Shown here: piece after piece, positions 54,257-64,000 of the stretch
Position numbering within the stretch: the first letter of the stretch is position 1
Layout of the letters: each line of letters opens with the position of its first letter
Source of the DNA: Silene conica
Lineage: Eukaryota; Streptophyta; Magnoliopsida; Caryophyllales; Caryophyllaceae
NCBI GenBank assembly: GCA_029255685.2
Contig: CM055319.2
Location: 34,931,068 to 34,995,067, forward strand
DNA length: 64,000 nucleotides
Direction: 5' to 3'
The notes under the pieces: generated by a model
Databases searched by the model: none
Seen by the model: the letters and a program-made list of their open reading frames with translations, nothing else
Told to the model about the DNA's origin: nothing
Program-made: the position numbers and the translations under genes

Positions 54257-55664
54257 TGATGTGTCCTATTTTTATATGATTTTCACCCCTCTTTTAGCTC
54301 ATCTTTACATGATAATTTGCACTCTATGAGGTGATTTGATGAGCTAATTCCGTGTTGTAGGTGTTTTGCATGTTTTGTTGCATTTTGTAGGAAACGGAGC
54401 AAGTTGCGACCTTTTTCTATCATTTTGGCATTCACCGAGCACCACGAGGCTACTTGGAGCGAGTTTTGGCCATGTAAGGGCATTTTTGGAAGATTCACTC
54501 ATTCCCGAGGAAGAAGAAATGAAATTTGGTTGGTACTTGAGCCAAGAAAGTGAGAACAAGTAAAGAAAAGAAGAGATTGCAAGGTCCCCGGATTGCTGTT
54601 CGAACCGCAGAATCTCGGGGTTGATGCGAGATAGCCATATACCCAAAATGCTGCGCCCCCGAGACTTGTTCAAACCCCAGAATCTTGGGGTTTGATACCT
54701 GAGCAATTCTTGGGGTCAAATGCTGCGCCCCCTAGGATTGTTTGCTCCCCGGATTTTCGGGGATTGTGCAACTGAGCAACTCTTCACTTTCCTAGCTAGT
54801 TTTTGTATATAAACTCATCACTAGAGAGCATTTTATTCATGCTTTTTCATACATTTCCCTAAATCTACAAAAACCTAGTTTCCTTTATGTTCTTAGTTTA
54901 TCAATCATCAACATTTATGCTTTAATTCCGGGTTTTATTTGAAGATTACTTTGCTCTTATTAATCAAGTTCTTGTTCTTATTTCCTTAAGTTGGTAATTT
55001 CTATTCTTTCTTTTATATTATCATCTTAATTCCAATTTATATATTGTTATCATGTTTATGTTAATCAAATCAATCTTTATTAGTTTATATATTATCATGA
55101 GTGAGTAGTCTTATAATCTAAGGTTTAGGGAAGCCATGTTAGATTAGTAATTGATAATTGTTGAATTGGGATTTATTATTATCAATTTGTTATGTATTGT
55201 TAACCTTTGATTCTTGATCACAATTATTGGTTATCTTGTTAATTCTTTTCCTAAGATCGAAAGTCGGGAATGGAATTTTCCTAAGCATGTTTTGTAGCGC
55301 GACCTAGTAAGTGCGAGAGCCCGCTAGTAATCGTTCTAAGACTAATAATAAAATCGAGAGATAATTGCTAATAAGTCTAGACAAATTTTGATCGTATGTT
55401 TCCCCAATTCAACATCAATTATTGCTAATTTACATGTGTGAACCTATTTCGCTAGATCTTTTATTATCATTGTTTTACATCTCAATTTGTTATCGTTTTA
55501 ATCATCAAACCAAACAATCAATCGAACCGACCTTGATAGAATTCTAACCATAGCTTGTCATACTGCATCTACTGTCTCCCTGAGATCGACCCCTACTTCC
55601 TTATCTACATTTATTTGTTAGTTAAGCCTAGGGTATCTTTGTTAGGTACGCGATAAGCCTATCA
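54257..55664 (+). repeat. 5' LTR of G3
   Basis: 1,408 bp, TGATGTGTCC...GCCTATCA, five bases before the primer site. It contains repeated CCCCGG/CCGGGG-type words at 54590-54765. Short open frames here have no domain. Confidence 0.87.
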
Positions 55665-55669
55665 AATTT

Positions 55670-55687
55670 TGGCGCCGTTGCCGGGGA
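55670..55687 (+). other. Primer binding site of G3 (tRNA-Asp)
   Basis: TGGCGCCGTTGCCGGGGA, an exact complement of the tRNA-Asp 3' end. Confidence 0.92.
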
Positions 55688-55738
55688 GCACGATTTTCTT
55701 GCTTTGTGATTAGTTGAATTTTATCTTGTTTTTCCTTT

Positions 55739-55764
55739 TCTTAAGGAACACTTGTTCCTTGAGA
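55739..55764 (+). other. Leader hairpin of G3
   Basis: TCTTAAGGAAC, loop ACTT, GTTCCTTGAGA; 11-bp stem with one G-U pair. It is followed, as in G2, by CCGTTACTTAC. Confidence 0.75.
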
Positions 55765-55798
55765 CCGTTACTTACAATCCTCTCTAGATTGTTGTCTT

Positions 55799-57166
55799 AT
55801 GCCCAGGTCCTCACGGATTGATGAACTACTTCCGGTTGATCCCGAGCCTGAGAAAACCTTGCGTAGATGACAACGTTTCTTGAAGGAAATTTCTTAAGCT
55901 GCAACTCTTGCACAACTTGAAAGTGCGAGAAAATCTTATTTAGAAGACCTTCAAATACTTGAGGAAGGTGAGGTTTCCAATTCACAACCAATAAGGAAGA
56001 TGGTCCGTTTATCCGATCATTCTAAGCCCACCGCGGCTATGCTTCCTAGGGGTATTGCCACTGCCCAAATTGACGCGGCAAATTTTGAGATCAAGCCGGC
56101 CTTTATTAGCCTTGTTGAGAGAAAGCAATTTGGTGGAGGTCCATTGGAAGATCCTAATTTGCACATCACAAATTTTTATGATTATTGCTCGATGATTAGG
56201 CAAACGGGTGTGACACAAGAGCAAATAAGGGAGATACTCTTCCCTTTTTCATTGAGAGACAACGCCAAGTTGTGGATTAATAGCCTTGATAGGACCGCTT
56301 TGGGGATCACCAACTGGGAAACATTGGCTCTCGCATTTTATCAAAAATATTTTCCACCGGAAAAGACCCAACAATTGAGAAGCCAAATCACGGGGTTCCG
56401 TCAAAACGGTAATGAAAGCTTGTTTGAAGCATGGGAGAGATATAAAGAGTTACAAAGGCAATGTCCCCATCATGGGTTGGATCCTTGGTTTCTTGCAATC
56501 ACATTCTACAATGGTTGTTGTGCCGAATCACGCCGAGTTTTGGACTCCGCTAACAATGGGAGATTCGACCAAATTGATACGGAACTTGCTCATGCTACCA
56601 TTGAATACATGGCGGTGCATGACTCACAATACGCCAACACTCGCAACATCCCATTCAAGGCAAAGGAGGAGGACCCAAATGTGTCTCTTTTGAAAGCTCA
56701 AATAGCTCTCCTCCAACAACAAGTTGATAATCGGGGATCAAGTTCATCACAAACTTATGAACAAGTCAATGCTACTAGCCAAATTGGGGTGTGTGACGCA
56801 TGTGGTGGAGCGGGGCATGTTGCACAAGAATGTAGGAATACGGTTGAGCAAGTGAATGCTTATCAAAGATTTAAACAAAACTTCAATCCTTACTCCAACA
56901 CCTACAATGAAGCTACAAAATTTCAACCAAACTTGTCCTACAAAAGCACCAATGTGCTAAATCCACAACATCAAAATCAAAATGTCCCACAACAACAAAG
57001 GCAAGCTCAAGTCCCACCACCCGGTTTTCAACACCAAATTCACAGACCCCAACAAAATTCCCAACAAAATTTCCAACAAAACTTTCAGCAGGATTTCAAC
57101 AACCTTTTTAAAATCAACAAGTTCAAGGTCAATCATCAAATTTCCAACAAAACAATCAACAAATGA
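55799..57166 (+). pseudogene. G3 Gag
   Basis: Starts at the ATG at 55799 in the same position relative to the leader as the G1 start. TGA at 55868-55870 and TAA at 55895-55897 (both fit C-to-T changes from Arg and Gln codons) break the first 33 codons. From the ATG at 56000 the frame is open for 388 codons: Gag core with LWINSLDRT and LFEAWERYK, a CCHC knuckle (CDACGGAGHVAQEC), then a Gln-rich linker. A 1-base indel in the T run near 57108-57112 throws the linker out of frame and the frame ends at 57166; the real continuation is the next entry. A shortened Gag could start at 56000. Confidence 0.88.
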
Positions 57167-58662
57167 GCAAACTAGAGGCTTTGATGACACAAGTGGTTGA
57201 GACACAAAAGAACATGGCCATCCACATTCAAAAGAGTGACCAAGCTAGGGATGCGACCATCAAAATGCTTGAAACCCAAATCGCTCAACTTGCCACTTCC
57301 AATGCTCAAAGACAACAAGGTCAATTCCCACCTCAAGGTGCACAACCTCATGACACCATAAATGTCATCACATTGAGGAGTGGTACCACTTATGATGAAC
57401 CCCCAATGCCAAATGTTGATGATGGGGTAGTTGGTAAGAAAAATGATGGTGGAAACAAGGTTGATAGCTCTAAAAAAAGTGAGGAGTCCCAGAAAGTTGA
57501 TGAGCCAATAGTGGTGGAAGATGTGAAGGATGAGCCTTCAAAAGTGGATGACAAAGCTAAGGAGCCGGAGAAAATTCAAGTGCCATTTCCACATCGTTTG
57601 GTACAAGCTCAAAGAGAAACCCGACTCGGTAAGTTCATGGAAATGATGAAGAACCTCAAGGTAACTATCCCTTATCTAGAACTTATCACTCAAATACCTT
57701 CATACACTAAATTTATGAAGGATATTTTAACTAAGAAGAGGACTATTGACAGTATTGAGACATTGGCTTACACTTCCGAGTGTGAAGCTTATTTGAAAAA
57801 CTTGTCCCCTCCTAAGTTAAAAGATCCCGGAAGTTTTTCCATACCGTGCACTATAGGGAATTTTCCAATTGATAAAGCTCTTTGTGATCTTGGTGCAAGT
57901 GTAAGTGTCATGCCTTACTCAATATGCGAAAAACTGAATTTAGGAGCTCTTAAGTGTACTAGTGTCACCCTACAAATGGCGGACCGTTCTATCAAACGCC
58001 CATTGGGTGTTTTGGAGGATGTTCCCGTCAAGGTAGGGAAGTTTTTCATTCCAGTTGACTTTATCGTGCTTGACATTGCCGAAGATGCGCAAATTCCCAT
58101 AATCTTGGGTAGACCATTCTTACACACCGCGGGTGCATTGATAGATGTTAAGAATCGTAAGTTGACCCTAGCTGTAAGGGATGAGAAGGTGACATATAGT
58201 TTGAGTCATGGTCATAAGAGTCCAATGCTAGAGGAATCATGCTATGCTATGAATAATGCTAACCCCTTGTCTCAATCTTTGAGCAAGGATGTTGAAATTT
58301 CTTTGAGCTCTTGTGCAGGAAATGGTGAAACGGTGAGGAACGGAAAGAAGGTTTTGGTGGAAGAGGAAGTTCTTGCAAGGTCCCAACCATTCAAGGAGAT
58401 GGTGGCTAATCGGAGTATGAAAGTGCTTATCAAGGATGGTCTCAATGTTGGTGACAAAGTGCTTATGTACAACCCTCGAAAGAAGGTTGCCCCAGACCCT
58501 TATATCATCCTTAGTGACGACAAGATTGGGTCCTTTGAAGTATTGGCCCCGGGTGGAGAGAAGATCAAAGCTAGTGGCCATTATTTGCGGCCTTATCGTG
58601 AAGAAGCAATGGTCAGAATGGTGGAGGAAGTTTTCTTGAAACTTCCGGATTTTAAAACTTAA
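57163..58662 (+). pseudogene. G3 Gag end, protease and integrase-like tail
   Basis: A 499-codon open frame overlapping gag by 4 bases, one frame away. Residues 1-50 are the Gag helix also seen in G1 (KMLETQIAQLA). There is a linker at 80-140 and a conserved pre-protease block at 150-195. The retropepsin has DLGAS at 242 and IILGRPFL near 313. Then, from about 426 to 479, comes a segment (VGDKVLMYNPRKK...GHYLRPY) like the C-terminal end of gypsy integrases. Reverse transcriptase, RNase H and the integrase core are missing with the frame kept. So G3 is an internally deleted derivative in which protease was joined to the integrase end. Domain assignment of the tail is by resemblance only. Confidence 0.8.
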
Positions 58663-58705
58663 AATTTTTGAGACATTTTGTCTAGCAAGACTTTAAATTG
58701 CGCTT

Positions 58706-58723
58706 CTCGGGAGGCAACCCGAG
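58706..58723 (+). other. Stem-loop after the G3 stop codon
   Basis: CTCGGG, loop AGGCAA, CCCGAG: a perfect 6-bp GC-rich stem 44 bases after the stop. The GGGAGGCAACCC core is common after pol in Athila/Tat-like elements. Confidence 0.6.
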
Positions 58724-59108
58724 TTTAGCTAGTTTTTAATTTTTGTTTACTTCTTTTGTTTTCATTTTTAATGCCTTAGAGTATGCAAAAAAGGATGCCT
58801 AATTGTGATTCTTGTTAATTTTCTAGGTGTCTCAAGTTGATGTTTTTTTTCGTCTTGCGGAGGATATAAAGAGAGAGCTAGGCCGGAAAATACGGAGAGT
58901 CTTACCGCTGTACAAGTGGTACTTCTGGTACTCAAGAGGACGGTGGAGCTGATGACGGGGAGACGCGCTGATTTGCTATCACTCATCCCCTTGTACATAC
59001 TAGCTTGGGGGAGGCTATATAGTTTAGTAAGCATCCTTATTTCCCTTGTATTTTCGTTGTTATCCCCTTTCCCCATTAAACATTTTGTCTTGCTGGGTTA
59101 TGTGTGAG

Positions 59109-59183
59109 AACCGTTTCTACGGTTTGATGGTTGTTCCTTGTTCAACACATTAGGGACAATGTGATGTTTAGCTTGGGGGAGGG
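59109..59183 (+). other. Two hairpins and polypurine-like tract of G3
   Basis: AACCGT-TTCT-ACGGTT (59109-59124), CACATT-AGGGAC-AATGTG (59146-59163), then TTGGGGGAGGG (59173-59183). The second hairpin plus purine tract matches the layout at 27197-27234 in G1. Confidence 0.6.
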
Positions 59184-60400
59184 ATTTGCATCTTTTTAGA
59201 GCATGTTGGTTTAGCTTGCATGTAGTTTTCTTTTCATAAAAAAAAAACAATTCAAAAATCAAAAAATTTGAATAATTGTGTGCTTTCCATGAAATTTTGT
59301 GATGCTTGCCCTCACTTTTGCTCCTTGATTTCTCTCTTTGCTTATCCCAATTGTAGCTTTATAGCTATTTGAATCACATTTATTGACGGGATTTTTGCAA
59401 ACATGGGGATGTCTTGACATAGTGGGTGAGGGATGGAATTTGGACCTATTAGGCTTGATCTTGACATTGGCAGCCTACAAAAATTTGAAAGGTAGAGCCT
59501 CCTTAGACCGGTGCATCTATACCCGGTCTCACTTAGGTGTGTGTATGTCTCCTTGTGGTGTGCGTTACATCAAAACGCACAAGTATGGTCTTTATTCCAT
59601 TTCTTATGAGCATTACATTCATAATTTGTAAGCATTTGAAGCCATTCACATGACTTTGTTGCCCATTTTCACCCTTATATACATTTTCTCATATCTAGCT
59701 ACATTTAAACTTGCCTACCTTGTCGAGCTAGTAGCTTTATCATTGGTGTTTGGGTGCTCATTTGGGATATATGGTCCATTTTTGTGTCATTGTGAGCTTG
59801 GTAAGATGGAATTACTGATTTCTGTGTCTCGTTTTATTCTTGAGTTGATCGAAGAAAGAAAATTGGAAAAAATGAGAAGTTGAAAAAAAATGAAGTTGAA
59901 AAAAAAGAAGAACAAAAAAATGATGTGAAGAAAAAAAAAAAGAATTGAAATACAAGAAGAGAAAAATTGAAAGAGTTGAGAAATATGAGAAAAAAAAAGA
60001 AGCATCAAATTGAGTTGTTGAAAAGAAAAGAGAAGAAGGGGTTTTGTGATTTAGCTTCCATGTTTTATATCACAAGTATTTGGGAAGTTTACACTTGATT
60101 TGTCATGAAAGGAAGTCAATATGCTACTTTTGACTTCAAGCCTCCTACTTGGGATGGGTTTGGGATTTGGATTGAGCATCAATGCATTCATTGGTTAGTT
60201 GCTAGCTTGACTTAGCTCCACTTACCATAATTCATATGTTCCCCTTTCTTACCCATCACCATAGCCTTTCTCTAATCCTTGGCTTCTTCTTTTTATGCTT
60301 GCATTTGACTGTTTTGACTCGTGGACTTGGAATGATCACCATATTAGATTGCGGGCGCACTCTCATGAGTAGAGTTTAGGAGAGTGTCACTCATACAAAT

Positions 60401-62967
60401 TGTAACACCCCCATTTATTTAAGAGCCTTTAGCAAGACATTCTCAAATAAATAGAGCTGTTACCATCACAGAATGTCCGAGGTAGTGAATAACAAAGTAA
60501 AACAACCAAAGTACTTTATAAAAACTGATAAAATTTAAACTTGGTTATTATAGTTACTACATAACAGGAAAGAAAAATACAACTGATGATTTCTCTAGAT
60601 GTGATATAATTCTAAGTCGGTCTGAAGTACGCATCTCACATTCCTGCCCCAGCTCCTAGCTCATCTGTCTCTGACCTGCAGAATCTACTCCCCATTCCGG
60701 ATCATCGTAGGTGTACACGAATACACTGTCAACCTCGCGGTTGAGTAGGGTAACACAATAATTATAATGCAACAATTATGATATGCAAATGCAATGATAT
60801 GCTCGAGCTCAATCTCAATCTCAATTCTCAATATCAAATCTCAATATCAAACCCGTAACACCCAGCCATACCGAACCTCCCGACAGACTATAATCAGCCG
60901 TCGCCGAACACCAGCATAACAGCTGAGGTCACCAGGTCTAGTCCTGCAGAACTAGCCTGGGCCCAATAATATCTCATCATCTCAAATCCGTATCCGATGC
61001 ACATGCCATGCTCATGAATAGAACAATACTCTTAATCAATAATGCTATTAAATAATGCAATGCGCATACAAATAATAATAATAATCCACACTCAATCCAA
61101 CCAATATCATTCTCATATATATCATGCTCAGCATCCATATCACACAATCCAACATCCATTCATAACACATCATATAGTACAATGTCAGTGTATCCTACCT
61201 GGATAGCAATATAATCCCATCACGCAGCTAACATCCAATCAGTAGCATCACTCCATCACATACTCAACACCTAATAAAATAATATACTTAATCACTAACT
61301 AATACAATTAGACAACTAACATAATATATCAATCATTCCAATTAATTACTTAAATAATATATTACGCATAACGAGACCGTATCAGTTATTTCTTAGCAGC
61401 AATTTAATTACATAAAGAATTATATAAATTATCGACCATAAATAAATAAGGACTACTTATCACATACGTATTACAATTATGGAGACGAACTAATAAATTA
61501 ACTTGATTATTCGATTTATAAAGTATCCTTACAAAACATCTTAAAAACTAACTAAATCAATTAAATAACCTTAAACTAATAGTATTAATGATAGTATTAA
61601 TCATAATAATAATAATATTAATATGGGTAACACTAATATAATAATAATAATAATAATAAACCATAATAAACAACCCCATTAACAATACTAATATTAATAA
61701 TATAATAATAATAATATCATAATCATACAAAACAAACGTGGCACATATCAGTATATCACAACCCAAGACGCCCGCCATTCGCGCACCCCACTTCACGACC
61801 ACGCCACCACCGGCCTGGCCACCTATGGCCAGCACCAATGGTCCCATCCTCTCCCCCGCACTGCCAACCACGCATCCCTCGTTCTGGTCATTACTGACGG
61901 TCCTCACGACCACCACAAAACTCTGCCCTAATCTACATGTACGAAATGCCGAAATCGCGGTCTAAGTTCCCGCTCCGGCAACTTACCACGGCGAAACACC
62001 ACACCCACCACCTAATACACCAACCCATAACCGCAACCCCAACTATAACCTAACCTCTGAAACCACCGTCCCACCTAGTGGTCCCCACCACGACAACCCC
62101 TCCTTAAAATCTCACGGCCTTACCCCTTGTTTGCCCCTGTTTTCGCTCCAATCCTGAAACCCACCGCGGTGGTGTACTCCACCACCACCGACCACCATTT
62201 CCCGCTCCTATGGGTCACTCAAACTACGTCAAGTCTCCAACTAAACCAACAATTCAATACACAGTTCAAAAGAAATAAATAAAAAAACGACACAAGGAAA
62301 AGCTTACCGAAATGACGAGATGATGGTGAAGACGAGGATGGTGGTGCGGTCCCCTCGTTCTTCATAGATCTCACGGTGATGCAGGGTGTCGGTATTGGGT
62401 TTTGACTGACGCTATTGGGATGTAGGGTTTTGGTAGCTAGTATTGTATGGTATGTCGACAAAAGGAATTAGAGTTAGGGTAAACGTTGGGCTAGTCCATG
62501 TATCTTATTTATTCGGTCCGTCTTGAGGCTATATCCCGCTCTCACCCCGTAACTTAAAATAATCGAGTACGTATAAATTATTTATACTTATTAAATTATG
62601 TAATTAGTACTAGTAAATATAAATCAAATTAATTATAAGAATATATAAAGAATATAGAATTTAAATATAATTACGACTTAATTAAATAAAATAGAAATTA
62701 AGTTTGGATGAGAATTAAATATATAAAATAGGAAATATATATTAAATTATAAGTGTATTATTAAAATTTAATAAATACGAAAGAAATACCGTTTCATGAA
62801 ATTATCACCAAATATAAAATGATTATGAAATACGAAATAATCGTAGAAATACGATTTATAAAATAATAACAGTTTACGTAAAATGCTTTATAAACATTCT
62901 CTTTGAAATACGTGTATAAGACATGGTTTGACTGTCATTAACTGAGGCTAACATACGAGGTATTACA
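60401..62967 (-). repeat. 3' LTR of the Tekay-like element
   Basis: 2,567 bp, plus-strand TGTAACACCC...GTATTACA. Mostly AT-rich and noncoding; a GC-rich, CACCA-rich stretch lies at 61740-62200 and an AAT repeat at 61603-61720. Small open frames inside have no recognisable domain. Confidence 0.75.
61603..61720. repeat. AAT-type microsatellite
   Basis: Runs of AATAAT interrupted by short unique words, inside the LTR. Confidence 0.8.
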
Positions 62968-62984
62968 GTCTTCCCTCCTTAAAA
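62968..62984 (-). other. Polypurine tract of the Tekay-like element
   Basis: Minus strand TTTTAAGGAGGGAAGAC, directly before the LTR start TGTAATACC. It marks the element's direction. Confidence 0.75.
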
Positions 62985-64000
62985 TGAACTTCGTCCCGAA
63001 GTTCGCTACCCCGTAAAGATAAGGAAACACATAACAAGCATGAAACAACTACAAGTAGCACTTACATAGAATTCAAAACACGAAATGTTACATTCTACCC
63101 TCGTTAAGAAAACTTTATCCCCAAAGTTTAACGCATAACTAAGTTAAAAGATATGTCACGAATCGCAGTATAACGCATAACAGAAATAAACAGGATTATC
63201 AAGTATAATCAAACAATCACGACATAGCAATTTTACATCCTATAACAACTAGTCATATCATAAACCTTTAAGATTTAATAATCCTAACCTCCTTAAGGCA
63301 TGGTTACGTCCTCGTAACCCCATTACAAAATTCCACATCCAATGTTCAAGCAATCATCGAAACAACAGTCATAAGTCATCTGATATGTTAATTACCTTAT
63401 ACTAGACAACTATCATCCGGCTTTTAACGCAATCAAACACAGTTGACAATTTCACCTTACGCAGAAAACAAAATCAGGGTAGCTAACACGTATATACCCT
63501 TGAAATCTTCTTTAACACAAATTTAACATATTTACACCAATGTAGACAATGAGCTAACTCATAGCTCATAATTGGCAAATTAAAACATTTTCATGATCAT
63601 AATCATATTATAAAAGCATGATCATATTATAGAAAAGACATAAGGCAATTTTAACTAATGTAATTAACATGGAGCATTGACATATTTCCCGAGGTATACA
63701 CCAATCTTAGACTAGCAAAACTGGTTAGCATCTCCACATATAAGAAATTAAACCAATTAATTAGTTCAATATATTGTGATCAGGTTTTAAACATAGCGAT
63801 ATGCAATTCACTCTGTGGCATAACAATATACATGAAGAAATTATAAAGATTATAATCGCAGGGAACTAGACAAAGATATACCATTAAAGTATGAAAGAAC
63901 ATCAACAAGATTCACATTGTTCAAAATACTCACACTTACTTATAACAATTAGATTGCTATAACATGTGTCTATCGTACATACTACTAATGCCATGTCAGT
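62985..64000 (-). other. 3' internal region of the Tekay-like element
   Basis: About 1 kb of AT-rich sequence without an open frame of note. It contains two further degenerate copies of the tract-plus-hairpin block: 63088-63129 (stem AAACTTT/AAAGTTT) and 63288-63319 (stem GGTTACG/CGTAACC). Beyond 63330 I see nothing recognisable. Confidence 0.55.
62986..63004 (-). other. Hairpin beside the polypurine tract
   Basis: GAACTTCG, loop TCC, CGAAGTTC: a perfect 8-bp stem. Related hairpins lie at 63110 and 63302. Confidence 0.7.

Larger units (their letters stand above)
54257..60400 (+). mobile_element. Ty3/gypsy element G3 (Athila/Tat-like, polymerase deleted)
   Basis: 5' LTR 54257-55664, tRNA-Asp primer site, leader hairpin, gag, protease fused to an integrase-like tail, and a 1.7 kb 3' noncoding region cut at 60400 by a Tekay-like LTR. 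It has no reverse transcriptase or RNase H, so it depended on other elements. It lacks the 33-bp module. Confidence 0.88.
58663..60400 (+). other. 3' noncoding region of G3
   Basis: 1.7 kb after the stop. It holds a stem-loop at 58706, hairpins at 59109 and 59146, two polypurine-like GGGGGAGG blocks (59005-59013 and 59173-59183), and a 150-base purine-rich tract at 59855-60010. Short open frames here have no domain. No gene seen. Confidence 0.7.
60401..64000 (-). mobile_element. Ty3/gypsy element, Tekay-like, 3' part
   Basis: Minus-strand element: 3' LTR 60401-62967, then its polypurine tract and 1 kb of 3' internal DNA running off the window. The LTR ends (TGTAATACC...GGTGTTACA), long LTR and the inverted repeat beside the tract resemble the Tekay/Del chromovirus group. 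No polymerase is within view, so the lineage is tentative. CAAAT (60396-60400) would be its target duplication. Confidence 0.65.

Noticed and set aside
54344..54719. Open frames in the G3 LTR as a captured host gene
   Set aside because: Overlapping frames without domains, fully inside the LTR bounds.
57163..58662. G3 downstream frame as an envelope-like gene, as in some Athila elements
   Set aside because: It contains the retropepsin and an integrase-like tail, with no signal peptide or membrane span.
61738..61965. 75-codon open frame in the Tekay-like LTR
   Set aside because: Lies in a CACCA-rich LTR stretch, proline/threonine-rich with no domain; likely chance.

Overview
The window looks like nuclear heterochromatin from a repeat-rich flowering plant, probably a eudicot. 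The evidence is Ty1/copia elements with initiator-Met primer sites, Ty3/gypsy elements of the Athila/Tat type with a tRNA-Asp primer site, an L1-type LINE, a CACTA end and a long-LTR gypsy element. I found no host gene, tRNA, rRNA or CRISPR array. Family names used here (copia A, copia B, G1, G2, G3) are local labels.

Layout, outermost host first. Copia A-0 (minus strand, 2821-4987) is the oldest layer seen. Its 3' LTR was hit by a G1 element (G1-0, 400-2820), whose gag was then hit by a CACTA transposon (1-399). Its reverse transcriptase was hit by gypsy G2 (4988-7813). G2 gag was hit by copia B, a SIRE/Maximus-like element whose pieces run from 7814 to 54256. Copia B in turn carries a 5'-truncated LINE (11720-13312), copia A-1 (13864-21819), a tandem G1 array (24186-54086) and gypsy G3 (54257-60400). 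The G1 array contains copia A-2 (42499-51081), and G3 was hit by a Tekay-like gypsy element (60401 to beyond 64000). Insertions are therefore stacked five levels deep, and target-site duplications are visible for the LINE, copia A-1, copia A-2 and the G1 array.

The G1 array is unusual: four LTRs alternate with three near-identical 5.0 kb internal regions, and a single 5-bp target duplication (CTTGC) brackets the whole block. Each internal unit encodes Gag and, after an in-frame TAG stop, an aspartic protease, but no reverse transcriptase or integrase. G3 is likewise reduced to Gag, protease and an integrase-like tail. Both must have relied on enzymes supplied by other elements.

The strongest unexplained signal is a 33-bp module of fixed geometry: two 12-bp palindromic boxes (GGTCGRYCGACC) separated by 9 bp of variable sequence, centre to centre 21 bp. 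I count about 42 copies, in LTRs, untranslated leaders, 3' regions and, in frame, in gag. They occur in three families, including both gypsy (G1, G2) and copia (A) elements. Copia B lacks it but repeats its own 9-bp-arm palindrome in the LTR, twice in gag and once in pol, with a compensatory base change. These motifs look like family tags read by some factor, or like very small mobile modules; their function is not known from this sequence.

Nearly every coding region is damaged by stops or frameshifts. The least damaged are gag of G1 unit 2, protease of G1 units 1 and 3, and the long copia A frames, which have two or three stops each. Everything not listed is LTR or noncoding interior of the elements above.
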